A DNA stretch of 22,832 nt from Candidatus Bathyarchaeota archaeon BA1 (GCA_001399805.1 LIHJ01000059.1:1-22832), one strand, 5' to 3'; shown: positions 7,271 to 14,819, counted from the stretch's first letter. Program-made: numbers and translations. Notes: generated by a model not told the origin, from the letters alone.

Positions 7271-7398
7271 AGAATTCTGTAGAATTTAGGCGCGAAGAGA
7301 AGACTTTTACCATGTTCCGTTCAATGTGCCTTATAGTGAAGAGTCCATTAAGTTTATGCGCTGTTCAGGGTAATGAGTTAGCCAGGTGATTCGGAGCT

Positions 7399-7969
7399 AT
7401 GAGGTGGACGAGAGCTTTAGCGTGGTTAACACTTATCAGCGTCGCCATCTCTCTTGCCGGAGCCTACATCATAAGCGTGTCGGTTCTCTCGCGAACCGAC
7501 ATCATTCCATCGATCAAAGAGCTGATCAACAGTTATGGGCTTTTGGGCGTGTTGGTTGCCACCATCATAGCTGGCACAGTCATCCCCTTAGGAGCCCGAC
7601 CATCATTGCTTGTGCCGCTGGGTTCGCATACCCGTAGTTCCGTTGACTATTGTTTCAAGTGTCGGATACACCATCGGGGTCACCATTAACTATTATTTGG
7701 CGAGGATCTTCGGGATAAAATACGCTGTAAGGAAGATATCCAGGGAAAAGCTTGAGGGCATGGTGCGATTATGGAACAAGTGGGGTTCACCATTTCTAAT
7801 CGCTTTTGGGCTGGTTCCAGGGCTTCCCATCGACCTACTAGCACTTGTTTGTGGGCTGCTTAAAATGAAAATCTATCACTTCCTATTGATTAGTTTCAGC
7901 ACAAGAGTTGTACGGTTTGGAGCTTTCGCGCTGTTGGGACTAATTGTGGGTGAATGGATAGGCATCTAA
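7399..7969 (+). pseudogene. VTT/DedA-like membrane protein, two frameshifts
   Basis: Three frames join into one membrane protein of about 190 residues: an N-terminal helix and a GVLVATIIAGTVIPLG segment from ATG 7399, then PTIIACAAGF in a second frame (about 7593-7635), then VVPLTIVSSVGYTIGVTINY onwards in a third frame to the stop at 7967-7969. Each join needs one extra base, near 7592 and 7635. The pattern (re-entrant glycine-rich loop, VTINYYLARIFG, then GLVPGLPIDLLALVCGLLKM) resembles VTT-domain (SNARE-associated, DedA/TVP38) proteins, which are lipid scramblases or half-transporters. Because both sides of each shift are well conserved in character, sequencing error is as likely as real decay. 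Confidence 0.6.
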
Positions 7970-8013
7970 CACGTGCCTTTGAGCGTGAAATTTCGTTGGT
8001 CATGATCCTATAA

Positions 8014-8118
8014 CTTCACAATCTTTCTCTTTGTCTTGTCGATTCTGCATTTAGGGTTCCTTTGATTCCTTCCGGGCAATAGCTGAGTCCCACTGAGACC
8101 TCTCACAACGTCGCGGAC
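8014..8118 (-). pseudogene. Degraded thyX 3' end
   Basis: On the minus strand this region repeats parts of the thyX C-terminus. The stretch at 8087-8113 encodes CERSQWD, matching CERSQWE of thyX (10953-10979). The stretch at about 8026-8082 encodes YCPEGIK and then KCRIDK in another frame, matching YCPEGELKEPTCRIEE (10805-10863). About 86 nt between these blocks are deleted, and there are small indels. DNA words shared with thyX include GGGCAATAGC and GATTCTGCA on the plus strand. It lies in the same orientation as thyX, on the far side of the three-gene operon. It is clearly dead. Confidence 0.75.
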
Positions 8119-8127
8119 ACATAATAT

Positions 8128-8898
8128 CTAATGCGTCCAGCCCTTAACCTTCCTGAGAGAGTCCACCGCCCCTCTTCTTAGGAACATAGTATCGCTATCG
8201 AGTGCACAGAATTGGAAACCTTGCGCGATTGCCTCATTAATGTTCGCTTCATTACAGTGCATTCCTGGGGCAACGCCCCATCTCTTACACGCTCTAAGAA
8301 CTGTGTCAACCGCGTTCTTAAACTTTGGATGATTGAGGCCTCTGTATATTCCTAGGGACATTGTGAGGTCAGATGGACCTATGAAGCAGGCGTCCACGCC
8401 TTTTACGGAAAATATTTCATCGAGGTTTTTTATGGCGGTTTCTGTTTCGATCTGCACAACGATTAATATCTCGTCATTAGCTGTTTTTATGTATTCCTCA
8501 TCACGCATTGCGGCCCTTCTTGGACCGCAACCCCTAATACCCTCCGGTGGATACTTGCAGTACCGAACCGCATTAATCGCGTCCTCCTTGGTGTTTACCC
8601 AAGGGATGACCACCCCATAGGCCCCGATATCAAGAGCACGCTTGATCAGCACTAGGTCGTTCCAGGCAACCCTGACCATGGGAATGCAGTCGGTGCTATA
8701 GCTCATGGCCTGCATCAGACACTGAACGGTTTCAATGCTGAGTGGTCCATGCTCTGTGTCGAACACAATCCAGTCAAAGCCAAGATCAGCCAGAATCTCC
8801 GAGATATCTGGATGACCTATTGCAAGCCATGTTCCAACACTAGGTTCACCAGCCTTCAACTTCGCTTTCACGGGATTCTTCATCCTAATCATCACCAA
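8128..8898 (-). CDS. HpcH/HpaI-family class II aldolase
   Basis: A 256-residue, metal-dependent aldolase that cleaves 2-keto-3-deoxy acids to pyruvate plus an aldehyde (family includes HpaI and RhmA). Visible catalytic features are FDTEHGP with the base His50, MVRVAW with the substrate-binding Arg76, the metal ligands Glu151 (VVQIETE) and Asp177 (FIGPSDLTMSLG), and the glycine-rich YPPEGIRGCGPRRA loop typical of the family. The frame opens at TTG 8898; ATG 8892 or ATG 8883 are equally possible. It is the last gene of a minus-strand set, 52 nt after the hydroxyacid dehydrogenase. The true substrate cannot be read from the sequence; 4-hydroxy-2-oxoheptanedioate, 2-keto-3-deoxyrhamnonate and similar compounds are candidates. 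Confidence 0.9.
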   Translation of the reverse strand: MVMIRMKNPVKAKLKAGEPSVGTWLAIGHPDISEILADLGFDWIVFDTEHGPLSIETVQCLMQAMSYSTDCIPMVRVAWNDLVLIKRALDIGAYGVVIPWVNTKEDAINAVRYCKYPPEGIRGCGPRRAAMRDEEYIKTANDEILIVVQIETETAIKNLDEIFSVKGVDACFIGPSDLTMSLGIYRGLNHPKFKNAVDTVLRACKRWGVAPGMHCNEANINEAIAQGFQFCALDSDTMFLRRGAVDSLRKVKGWTH

Positions 8899-8950
8899 CC
8901 TTTCTTAAGGAATGCTTCTTCTAATAAATATTAGAGGGAGGAGGATTGCG

Positions 8951-9937
8951 CTAGGCGATTTTCCCAACCTGTTCAGGAACAAGATTTACGGGACGCTCGC
9001 CCCTTAACACCCTGAGAACCTCCTTTGCAGTTGATATTGACATCCTCCTTCTCGCTTCATGAGTAGCTGAACCTACGTGCGGTGTTAGCACCACGTTGTC
9101 CAGCTGGAGGATTAGGTCGTGAGGCTGTGGAGGCTCGGGGTGAAAGACGTCTAGTCCAGCTCCGGCTATGCGCTTGTTCTTTAGAAACTCTGTCAGGACT
9201 TTCTGGTCTACCACAGCCCCCCTCGATGTGTTTATCAGGTAAGCGGTCTCTTTCATCAGGCTTAGTTCCCTGCGCCCAATCAACCCCTTGGTCTCGTCTC
9301 TTAATGGAACGTGAATCGTGACGTAATCCGACTCCCGCAGGAGTTCCTCAAGCTGCACACGACGGGCTCCGAATTGGCGTTCTGCAGCCTCTCTTCGCAC
9401 GATGTCGCAATATAGGATGTTCATCTTAAAGCCGTATGCCCTCCTAGTCACCTCGAACCCCACCCGCCCCATGCCAACTATTCCAAGAGTCTTGTCTTCA
9501 AGATCTGAGCCGAGGGGCAGGATCCCTCCCCAACCATGTTTAGCCCACTCCTCTCTAGCGAACCTGTCGGCCTTCAGAATTCCCCTAGACAAGCATAGCA
9601 TGAGGCAAATGGCCAAGTCCGCGACGGTGCCTGACAAAGCGTCGTAGGTGATCGTCACATAGACACCCCTCCCTGTGCACGCTTCCACATCCACGTTATC
9701 GTATCCAACGCCATAACGTGCAACTATCTTGAGCCTAGGGGCGGAGTGCAGAAATTCATCATCAATCATAACACCCGCGCCCGCGATTATGGCCACAGCA
9801 TCTCCATGTTCTGCCATAGATTTTATGGTAAGCGTTTGAAAATGCAGGTCAGCTACTGGGCTGAGCATTTTCATTGCACCTTCGTAAAAGAGGGGCCTAT
9901 CAACATCAACCAAAACTTTTTCTTTCGACACGGACAT
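8951..9937 (-). CDS. D-isomer-specific 2-hydroxyacid dehydrogenase
   Basis: A 328-residue NAD(P)-dependent dehydrogenase of the D-2-hydroxyacid family (SerA, glyoxylate and hydroxypyruvate reductase relatives). The Rossmann motif LGIVGMGRVG is at residues 151-160, followed about 20 residues later by the acidic end of strand 2 (LYCD). The catalytic trio is present: Arg239 in NTSRGAVVD, Glu268 in HPEPP and His287 in LTPHVGSATHEA. There is no C-terminal ACT domain, so it is the short form rather than a regulated serine-pathway SerA. The ATG overlaps the stop of the cyclase gene by one base (TAATG), showing translational coupling. In context it probably interconverts a 2-keto and 2-hydroxy acid in a catabolic pathway with the aldolase. 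Confidence 0.92.
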   Translation of the reverse strand: MSVSKEKVLVDVDRPLFYEGAMKMLSPVADLHFQTLTIKSMAEHGDAVAIIAGAGVMIDDEFLHSAPRLKIVARYGVGYDNVDVEACTGRGVYVTITYDALSGTVADLAICLMLCLSRGILKADRFAREEWAKHGWGGILPLGSDLEDKTLGIVGMGRVGFEVTRRAYGFKMNILYCDIVRREAAERQFGARRVQLEELLRESDYVTIHVPLRDETKGLIGRRELSLMKETAYLINTSRGAVVDQKVLTEFLKNKRIAGAGLDVFHPEPPQPHDLILQLDNVVLTPHVGSATHEARRRMSISTAKEVLRVLRGERPVNLVPEQVGKIA

Positions 9938-10587
9938 TAGAGTTCCTCCAGTGCGATTGCCCTGATCCAGGAGGAATCGAGTTTCTTGATCCTCAGGGGC
10001 AGCCCAATGAAAAAGAGCCTGTCTCTTTTAAGCTCCTCCAGGTGAGCCAGCCGTTCCACTATGGGGATATCGTTTTTTAGCAGAAAGCTGTGTGTCGCCA
10101 TTAGTTCATGGCTCTGCTCAATCCTTATCGAGTTGTCCACGCCGAGCATCTTCACTCCAATTTTAGCCATCCATTCAGCAGCTTCAGATGAGATGTACGG
10201 CCTTTCTTCGCCTTTATAGGGGCTCCGTATGAGCAGGATGTCCCCCCTCTTAACCCCACTCATTTCCAGGTCCTCCGGTGTTATGGGCTCACCTGGCTTC
10301 TTATATTTCACGTTAAGCACCGAGGCTTCCCCCAAAAAAGTGTCTATGGGGAGTGCGGATACATCTTTTCCGTCTTGAACATAATGAGAGGGGCACTCAA
10401 CGTGGGTTCCAACGTGGGTTTCTGTGTCTACCCAGTGCATGAACGTCTTGTCTGGTTCATAAATGAACTGATGGGCCTCGAGCCGCCTCGTCTCTGACCC
10501 GTGAACGTAAGTTCCGTCAACTTTCAGTTCGCCTGGGGTTATCTCCTCAGATAAATCCATGATACGGTATTTTTTCAGGTCGATCAA
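9937..10587 (-). CDS. Cyclase-family (kynurenine formamidase-like) metal hydrolase
   Basis: A 216-residue protein of the PF04199 cyclase family, whose members are metal-dependent amidases, formamidases or lactone hydrolases. The family signature is HVGTHVECPSHY (residues 58-69), corresponding to HxGTHxDxPxH with Glu64 in place of the usual Asp; His58, His62 and His68 are the expected metal ligands. Further family-like parts are IMDLSEEITPG at the N-terminus and LGVDNSIRIEQSHELMATHS near the end. It starts at TTG 10587 with GGGGGAAC just upstream. It is the first gene of a three-gene set with the dehydrogenase and aldolase and probably opens or hydrolyses the entering compound. No tryptophan-pathway gene is nearby, so kynurenine is not implied. 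Confidence 0.87.
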   Translation of the reverse strand: MIDLKKYRIMDLSEEITPGELKVDGTYVHGSETRRLEAHQFIYEPDKTFMHWVDTETHVGTHVECPSHYVQDGKDVSALPIDTFLGEASVLNVKYKKPGEPITPEDLEMSGVKRGDILLIRSPYKGEERPYISSEAAEWMAKIGVKMLGVDNSIRIEQSHELMATHSFLLKNDIPIVERLAHLEELKRDRLFFIGLPLRIKKLDSSWIRAIALEEL

Positions 10588-10772
10588 TTTGTTCCCCCAA
10601 GTATGTTTCAGAATATGAGCCCCTATAAGTTCTTTTTATCAGCCGAACTCACTTTAAAAACACACGTTGCTATGACATCGCAACTTTTACAACATTACCT
10701 TTAAGAGCCTCAGCAATCTCTTAAAGCTCTATCAGTATATTCACCAAGAAAACAAAGTTCATAAGCCTTGAT

Positions 10773-10788
10773 TTTAGCGCGCGCTAAA
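10773..10788. repeat. Perfect 16-bp palindrome across the thyX stop codon
   Basis: TTTAGCGCGCGCTAAA is its own reverse complement and includes the thyX stop codon (10784-10786). It could form a short hairpin in the transcript end, be a protein-binding site, or be chance. Confidence 0.6.
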
Positions 10789-12610
10789 GTTCTTGAAACC
10801 TTTTCTTTATCTCTTCGATTCTGCACGTTGGCTCCTTCAGTTCCCCTTCTGGGCAATAGCCTAGTTTCACGCAGGATGGTCCGGCGTTTTCAAAAAGTGC
10901 GGGAGCCACGCCCTTCGCTTGTTTTAGCATTTCTGTTGCCAGTTCCCGGATTTCCCACTGGGACCTCTCGCAACATCGTAGATTGAAGAAGTGGTGCAGT
11001 TCCCTAGCGTTCATCGTCACTAGGATGTTTGTCTTCGCTGCGTTGGGCAGGATAAACCTCGCGTCCTCCTTGGGAATGTTACAATTTAGTAGTTTTTGAT
11101 ACCCATCGGATATCCGCATGAGCGTATCATCGTAGATTTTCTTGGCTTCCTCTTTTTCCAGGATGCTCCTAGGCGTGACGTAATGCTCCAGCGTGCTGTA
11201 CGCCACATATCTTTGACTCTGCTGAGAGTTGTGAACTACTATTCCATTCGCCACAAAATTGTGGTGAGGCTCCTTCATTATGAGGTCATAGGTGTCTCTT
11301 TCACCGAGGTAGGTAATTCCCTTGATTTTAACAAGTTTGGGCCTCAATCGGGTGGTACGTTTCCTTTTGGCATAGTCCGTGCTGGATTTGATTTCTTCGG
11401 AGATTTTGATAGCGGGCCTGAGTATCGATATATACTCGAGCTCATGCCCATTGACCGTATTATGACATGGTTTGCAAAGCATACAGATATTCTCATGGTC
11501 TTGCGCTAGCGATTTATCGACCCATATAGGAACAATATGATGGAGAGTTAACTTCCCCCCGATATTGCCACAAAGACGGCATCTATAACCATCCCTCCTG
11601 AGTATATACTCACGGAGTTGGAGTATTGGCCTTCTAATCTTAACAGCCTCCCTCGTAACACCACCTTTCCATGCCGGATTGTGTGGCCCCATTTTGGTTA
11701 AAGATAGCTTTAACCGATGCTCAAATGAGGGCGCTCCGAGGGAATAGTGTTTACCTTTATTCCAAGGCGCCTTTCCCATAGACCAAGACCCAAGAGGCTT
11801 TTGCAGTCCGTATTTGCGAATCCACTTCCTTATGCAGTGCTTCGTAACACCCGCTAACGATGCCATCTGTTCCTGCGATAATCCCTCAACGTGGTATTTA
11901 TGGCATAGCCACTCCTCATCCTGGTGGATGGTCTTACCATTCACTACAATTGGGTTGTCAAGCGTTTTCCAATAGGCAACCCCATTGGCCGTCACTGAGA
12001 GCCCGACAGCCTCCCTTAAGGTCATCCAACCTTTAGGGGTAAGGAATCTATGATCGGCGCTACAAATTATAGCCTTCCCGTCCTCGAGCTCAACTTTGAA
12101 TACTGGCCGGACACCACTATATACGACATCTTGAATAGAACAGGCTACGAAGAGCCCGTCATGTTCATCGAAACAGCGTATAGCTGCTCGTTGGAGGGCG
12201 AGTCTGGCTGGTCGGTTATAGTGCCACTTATAGTATAGATCTCTTAGCTTCCATTTCTTTGCTGAGCAGTTCCTAGGAAATCCATCGATAGTGGGGCCAC
12301 GTTTCTTGGTAATATGTGGCCACTCACCATAAATGATCGTGTCTCCATCTAAACAGTATGAGGCGATTCTGTGCCTAACCAGCTGATGGGTAAGTGACCT
12401 GGAGACGCCTTCCACGCTGAAGGTGAAGGTGGCGTGCTCAATAGCGGAGTAATGGCCATAGCCCATGATCCTCCGAATGGTTTTCCTAGCCTTCTCCAGA
12501 TTCAGCTTTTCCAGCAGTTTTGTGGTCCCCTCACCCTTGTATGAGGTCATCATAGCCGCTGCACACAACAATTCGGGATCCGGCGTACACTTAAGAAGTT
12601 TAACTTTCAT
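10784..12610 (-). CDS. thyX: FAD-dependent thymidylate synthase ThyX, split by an intein
   Basis: ThyX makes dTMP from dUMP with methylene-tetrahydrofolate, FAD and NADPH. The 608-residue precursor consists of an 85-residue N-extein, a 376-residue intein and a 147-residue C-extein. The spliced enzyme has 232 residues, normal for ThyX. The signature RHRxxS(x)nSQRY is formed only after splicing: RHRIASY (79-85) is joined to SQQSQRY. Other ThyX features are HYSAIEHATFTFSVEGVSRS before the motif and LPNAAKTNILVTMNAREL, FFNLRCCERSQWEIR after it. An ATG start with a TATA-like AATATAAT (12642-12649) lies about 35 nt upstream. No thyA is visible. A dead thyX 3' copy lies at 8014-8118. Confidence 0.95.
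   Translation of the reverse strand: MKVKLLKCTPDPELLCAAAMMTSYKGEGTTKLLEKLNLEKARKTIRRIMGYGHYSAIEHATFTFSVEGVSRSLTHQLVRHRIASYCLDGDTIIYGEWPHITKKRGPTIDGFPRNCSAKKWKLRDLYYKWHYNRPARLALQRAAIRCFDEHDGLFVACSIQDVVYSGVRPVFKVELEDGKAIICSADHRFLTPKGWMTLREAVGLSVTANGVAYWKTLDNPIVVNGKTIHQDEEWLCHKYHVEGLSQEQMASLAGVTKHCIRKWIRKYGLQKPLGSWSMGKAPWNKGKHYSLGAPSFEHRLKLSLTKMGPHNPAWKGGVTREAVKIRRPILQLREYILRRDGYRCRLCGNIGGKLTLHHIVPIWVDKSLAQDHENICMLCKPCHNTVNGHELEYISILRPAIKISEEIKSSTDYAKRKRTTRLRPKLVKIKGITYLGERDTYDLIMKEPHHNFVANGIVVHNSQQSQRYVAYSTLEHYVTPRSILEKEEAKKIYDDTLMRISDGYQKLLNCNIPKEDARFILPNAAKTNILVTMNARELHHFFNLRCCERSQWEIRELATEMLKQAKGVAPALFENAGPSCVKLGYCPEGELKEPTCRIEEIKKRFQEL
11228..12355 (-). mobile_element. ThyX intein with HTH, NUMOD3-like and HNH homing endonuclease
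   Basis: The intein covers residues 86-461 of the ThyX precursor. It begins CLDGDTIIYG (Cys1, block A), has a block B His in SADHRFLTPKGW (His187), and ends NFVANGIVVHN, with the penultimate His and terminal Asn of block G followed by Ser+1. All splicing residues are therefore present. Inside the Hint halves lie an HTH-like segment (LSQEQMASLAGVTKHCIRKW, about 244-263), a NUMOD3-like motif (FEHRLKLSLTKMGPHNPAWK, 296-315), and an HNH nuclease (RRDGYRCRLCGNIGGKLTLHH then CMLCKPCHNT, about 338-385) with two CxxC zinc pairs and the catalytic His pair. The endonuclease looks intact, so the element may still home. Most inteins carry LAGLIDADG enzymes, so the HNH/NUMOD3/HTH layout is uncommon. Confidence 0.92.
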
Positions 12611-12641
12611 TCTAGTCCCTCAAAGCCTTTCTTTTAAACGC

Positions 12642-12649
12642 ATTATATT
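12642..12649 (-). promoter_or_regulatory. TATA-like element of thyX
   Basis: The minus strand reads AATATAAT about 35 nt upstream of the thyX ATG. A nearer TTTAAA (about 12633-12638) is an alternative, at a spacing that is rather short. Confidence 0.4.
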
Positions 12650-12684
12650 GTCTAAGTTGTGATAATCTTTTCTGTTCCATTACT

Positions 12685-12696
12685 CATATTATATTA
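12685..12696 (+). promoter_or_regulatory. TATA box of the nuclease-like gene
   Basis: CATATTATATTA is centred about 23-26 nt upstream of GTG 12713/12716, the spacing of a leaderless archaeal transcript. It lies inside the upstream frame extension from GTG 12659 and is the reason for rejecting that start. Confidence 0.5.
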
Positions 12697-12712
12697 TTGG
12701 GGCTCGTGTAAA

Positions 12713-13342
12713 GTGGTGAAATTAAAGAAGCCAATTGACTACATCAATGATCTTCGCTCCAGCCCCAATATCGAGATCAGCAAGCTGGGAGAGACCTTAT
12801 ATGAGCGGTATTGTCAATGGACACGAAGCCTACGCTTAAAGGACATGCTCGAATTTCTTCGAAAGATTCAAGACAATAGAGAGAAGATAGGTATAGCTCA
12901 GCTCTTCGGAAAGTTTCGAGCCTACTCCTTCGAGGAATTTGTGTATCGCTTGATTCAGGCTGAGGTTGAGGTCCCCAGGACCCTCGGCTTGTATTGGGGT
13001 GAAAAATGCTTAGTTTGGAAAGAGAGCGATAAAGAATATGGCATAGAGATAGACATCCTCACAGGCAAAAAACTTAATCGGTTTATCGAGCCCGTTGTTG
13101 CGGTCGATGCGAAGATAGAGCTTGATGCATCGAGGCTGAAAACAGCCTTGGCGTCGTTCCTTATCCTTAAGCGATGCAATCCCAACGCGAAGTGCTTCTT
13201 AGTCTACATGATGGGAGAGGTTCACCCTCTCTTATTGGAATTGATGGAGCCCTGGATCGATGGAATCTACCAGTTCAGTGAGGAAAAGGACGAGACCGTT
13301 GTCTTCGTCAAATCGGTTCAAGCCGCAGTAAAGCAATTTTAG
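12713..13342 (+). CDS. Possible PD-(D/E)XK nuclease-like protein
   Basis: The protein has about 209 residues. The open frame begins at GTG 12659, but its first 18 residues are hydrophobic only because they translate a TATA box, so I place the start at GTG 12713 or 12716. The fold clues are a helix with acidic residues (SFEEFVYRLIQAEVEV), a strand YGIEIDIL, then PVVAVDAKIELD, followed by a helix rich in Leu and Ala (RLKTALASFLILKR) and a final strand (AKCFLVYM). The D...(D/E)xK arrangement, here EIDIL and VDAK, is that of restriction-endonuclease-like enzymes. This is a motif argument, not a confirmed family. It is divergent from thyX and its stop overlaps the stop of htpX by a few bases. Confidence 0.5.
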   Translation: MVKLKKPIDYINDLRSSPNIEISKLGETLYERYCQWTRSLRLKDMLEFLRKIQDNREKIGIAQLFGKFRAYSFEEFVYRLIQAEVEVPRTLGLYWGEKCLVWKESDKEYGIEIDILTGKKLNRFIEPVVAVDAKIELDASRLKTALASFLILKRCNPNAKCFLVYMMGEVHPLLLELMEPWIDGIYQFSEEKDETVVFVKSVQAAVKQF

Positions 13343-14406
13343 ATGTGAGCGTAGATGCGCTCGCTGGCGTATGTGCCGCTTGCCATTTCATTTTCGATCT
13401 CACGCAACAATAGGATTCGTCGGTAGGTTGCTGGGTGAGTGGCGAACCACGTATTGATTGTGGTCCATGTGGATTTTGCCTCCTTCTCCATGGCGAGTTC
13501 CAGCTCCCTCTCATCGAGAACACCGTCCTTGTCAAGGTCATACTCCTCCCTTCTTCGTAGTATGCCTTGGCATTCTTGCTTCGCTAGAGCTGGATCGCCT
13601 ATGTACAGGGTTCTGGCGCCGTGTGGTGGTGTTGGCGAGAGCGACAACCCAAACGTGATTTTGGTTAAAGCGCTCTCCAATCGTCGCGGTGACCCTGTAA
13701 CGTAGGCTGAGTAAGCGTCGGAATAGTGCTCCCGCAAGCGGCTTAGCCTCATGACGCACAAGAGTGAAACAATATAGACAATGTAGGAGATGATGGCAGC
13801 CGCAAAGAGCGCGGCTCCAAGACCTCCACCCTCCTTTTTGCGTGCCCTTCCGCTAAACCACGCTGCTTCATAGGTTCCACGCGCAATTAAATAAGCCAAG
13901 AGCGGTAGAGCGGAGAGAACCGTCATCACCAAGTAATCCTTATGTTTGATGTGACCCAACTCATGCCCGATCACTCCCTGAATTTCCGCTTGATTCAATT
14001 CGCTAAGCAAGCCCTCGTGAACCGCGAGGGTGGCATCTCCAGCCCTTCTCCCAAAAACAAAGGCGTTAGGCGTCGGATCTGGAACCACAGCCAGCCTGGG
14101 TTTGGGGACTCCGCTTTTTTGAGCCAGATCCTTAACGGTGGATTCCAGCCATGGGTGCTCCCCGGGACGGAGATACTTCAGCCTCGTCGATGCCCTAACA
14201 ATCGTGGGTCCTATCCCGTATTGAATCAGTATGAAAACCATGGTTCCAACTATAGCGTAGATGAGGGGAAGCTTGAGGAGAGCCATTACGACGGCTAGAA
14301 AGGCGGAGAATATTGTGGCTACTAGCAAAATGGAAAATGTCATTGAGAGCCTCAGTTGAGCCAACCCGGCCAAAGCCCTGATCTCCTTAGATTGAAACAA
14401 GTTCAT
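13339..14406 (-). CDS. htpX: HtpX-like M48 membrane metalloprotease with an EF-hand
   Basis: A 355-residue zinc protease of the M48 (HtpX) family, which degrades damaged membrane proteins. Two N-terminal transmembrane helices (about 22-41 and 45-66), the zinc motif HELGH (148-152), two further hydrophobic helices (158-175 and 197-219), the third ligand Glu226 in REHYSDAYSAYVTG, and the family C-terminus FATHPATYRRI (321-331) are all visible. Between the third ligand and the C-terminus is an insertion with the 12-residue loop DLDKDGVLDERE (290-301), a textbook EF-hand calcium loop, followed by a helix. HtpX proteins normally lack this. It suggests calcium control of the protease. The gene is tail-to-tail with the nuclease-like gene, stops overlapping by 4 nt. 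Confidence 0.9.
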   Translation of the reverse strand: MNLFQSKEIRALAGLAQLRLSMTFSILLVATIFSAFLAVVMALLKLPLIYAIVGTMVFILIQYGIGPTIVRASTRLKYLRPGEHPWLESTVKDLAQKSGVPKPRLAVVPDPTPNAFVFGRRAGDATLAVHEGLLSELNQAEIQGVIGHELGHIKHKDYLVMTVLSALPLLAYLIARGTYEAAWFSGRARKKEGGGLGAALFAAAIISYIVYIVSLLCVMRLSRLREHYSDAYSAYVTGSPRRLESALTKITFGLSLSPTPPHGARTLYIGDPALAKQECQGILRRREEYDLDKDGVLDERELELAMEKEAKSTWTTINTWFATHPATYRRILLLREIENEMASGTYASERIYAHI

Positions 14407-14819
14407 ATATGATTGGAAAGGAATTAAACTTTATGTTTTCGAGGTATATTTGTGTTCCTTTACTAAAGCAGTTGTAGCGCAGTCATTAGGGTTGCTGATC
14501 TGAGGGGAATTGAGATATTACCATCTATGAACTCGAACCTTTCAATGAACATGCAAATGCGCCTCCAACGGCCCTGATCCAACCCAACATAAGATGTCCC
14601 AAAGGCATACACAAAGCAATCATTAAATCTCACAATTTAATAAATACTTAAGTTTGACGAATTCGTATTAATCTATAGACGTAAAATGAACAACATACTG
14701 GCTGGAAAAGAGCCAAATCTTGAAGGGATTATCCGAGAAGCCTATGAAAAGCTTTGTAGGTGATCTAGCGCCAGTCATTTTTACCAGAGCACAAGGAGTC
14801 AAGTAGTTAGCCGAGTTTC
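14407..14819. other. Gene-poor intergenic region
   Basis: This 413-nt gap has no convincing gene. A 25-codon frame at 14686-14763 (MNNILAGKEPNLEGIIREAY then EKLCR) follows an AT-rich stretch at about 14636-14650 that could be a TATA element; it may be the 5' stub of a lost gene. A tRNA-like word (GTAGCGCAGT) near 14475 was tested and does not fold into a cloverleaf. Confidence 0.4.

Noticed and set aside
11096..11509. 137-codon plus-strand frame inside the intein
   Set aside because: Antisense shadow of the HNH and C-terminal intein coding region.
12659..12712. N-terminal hydrophobic helix of the nuclease-like protein
   Set aside because: The apparent helix translates the AT-rich TATA box; the GTG at 12713 or 12716 fits the promoter better.
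14466..14560. Possible tRNA (GTAGCGCAGT word and a CTCGAACC word)
   Set aside because: No consistent acceptor, anticodon or T stems can be drawn on either strand.
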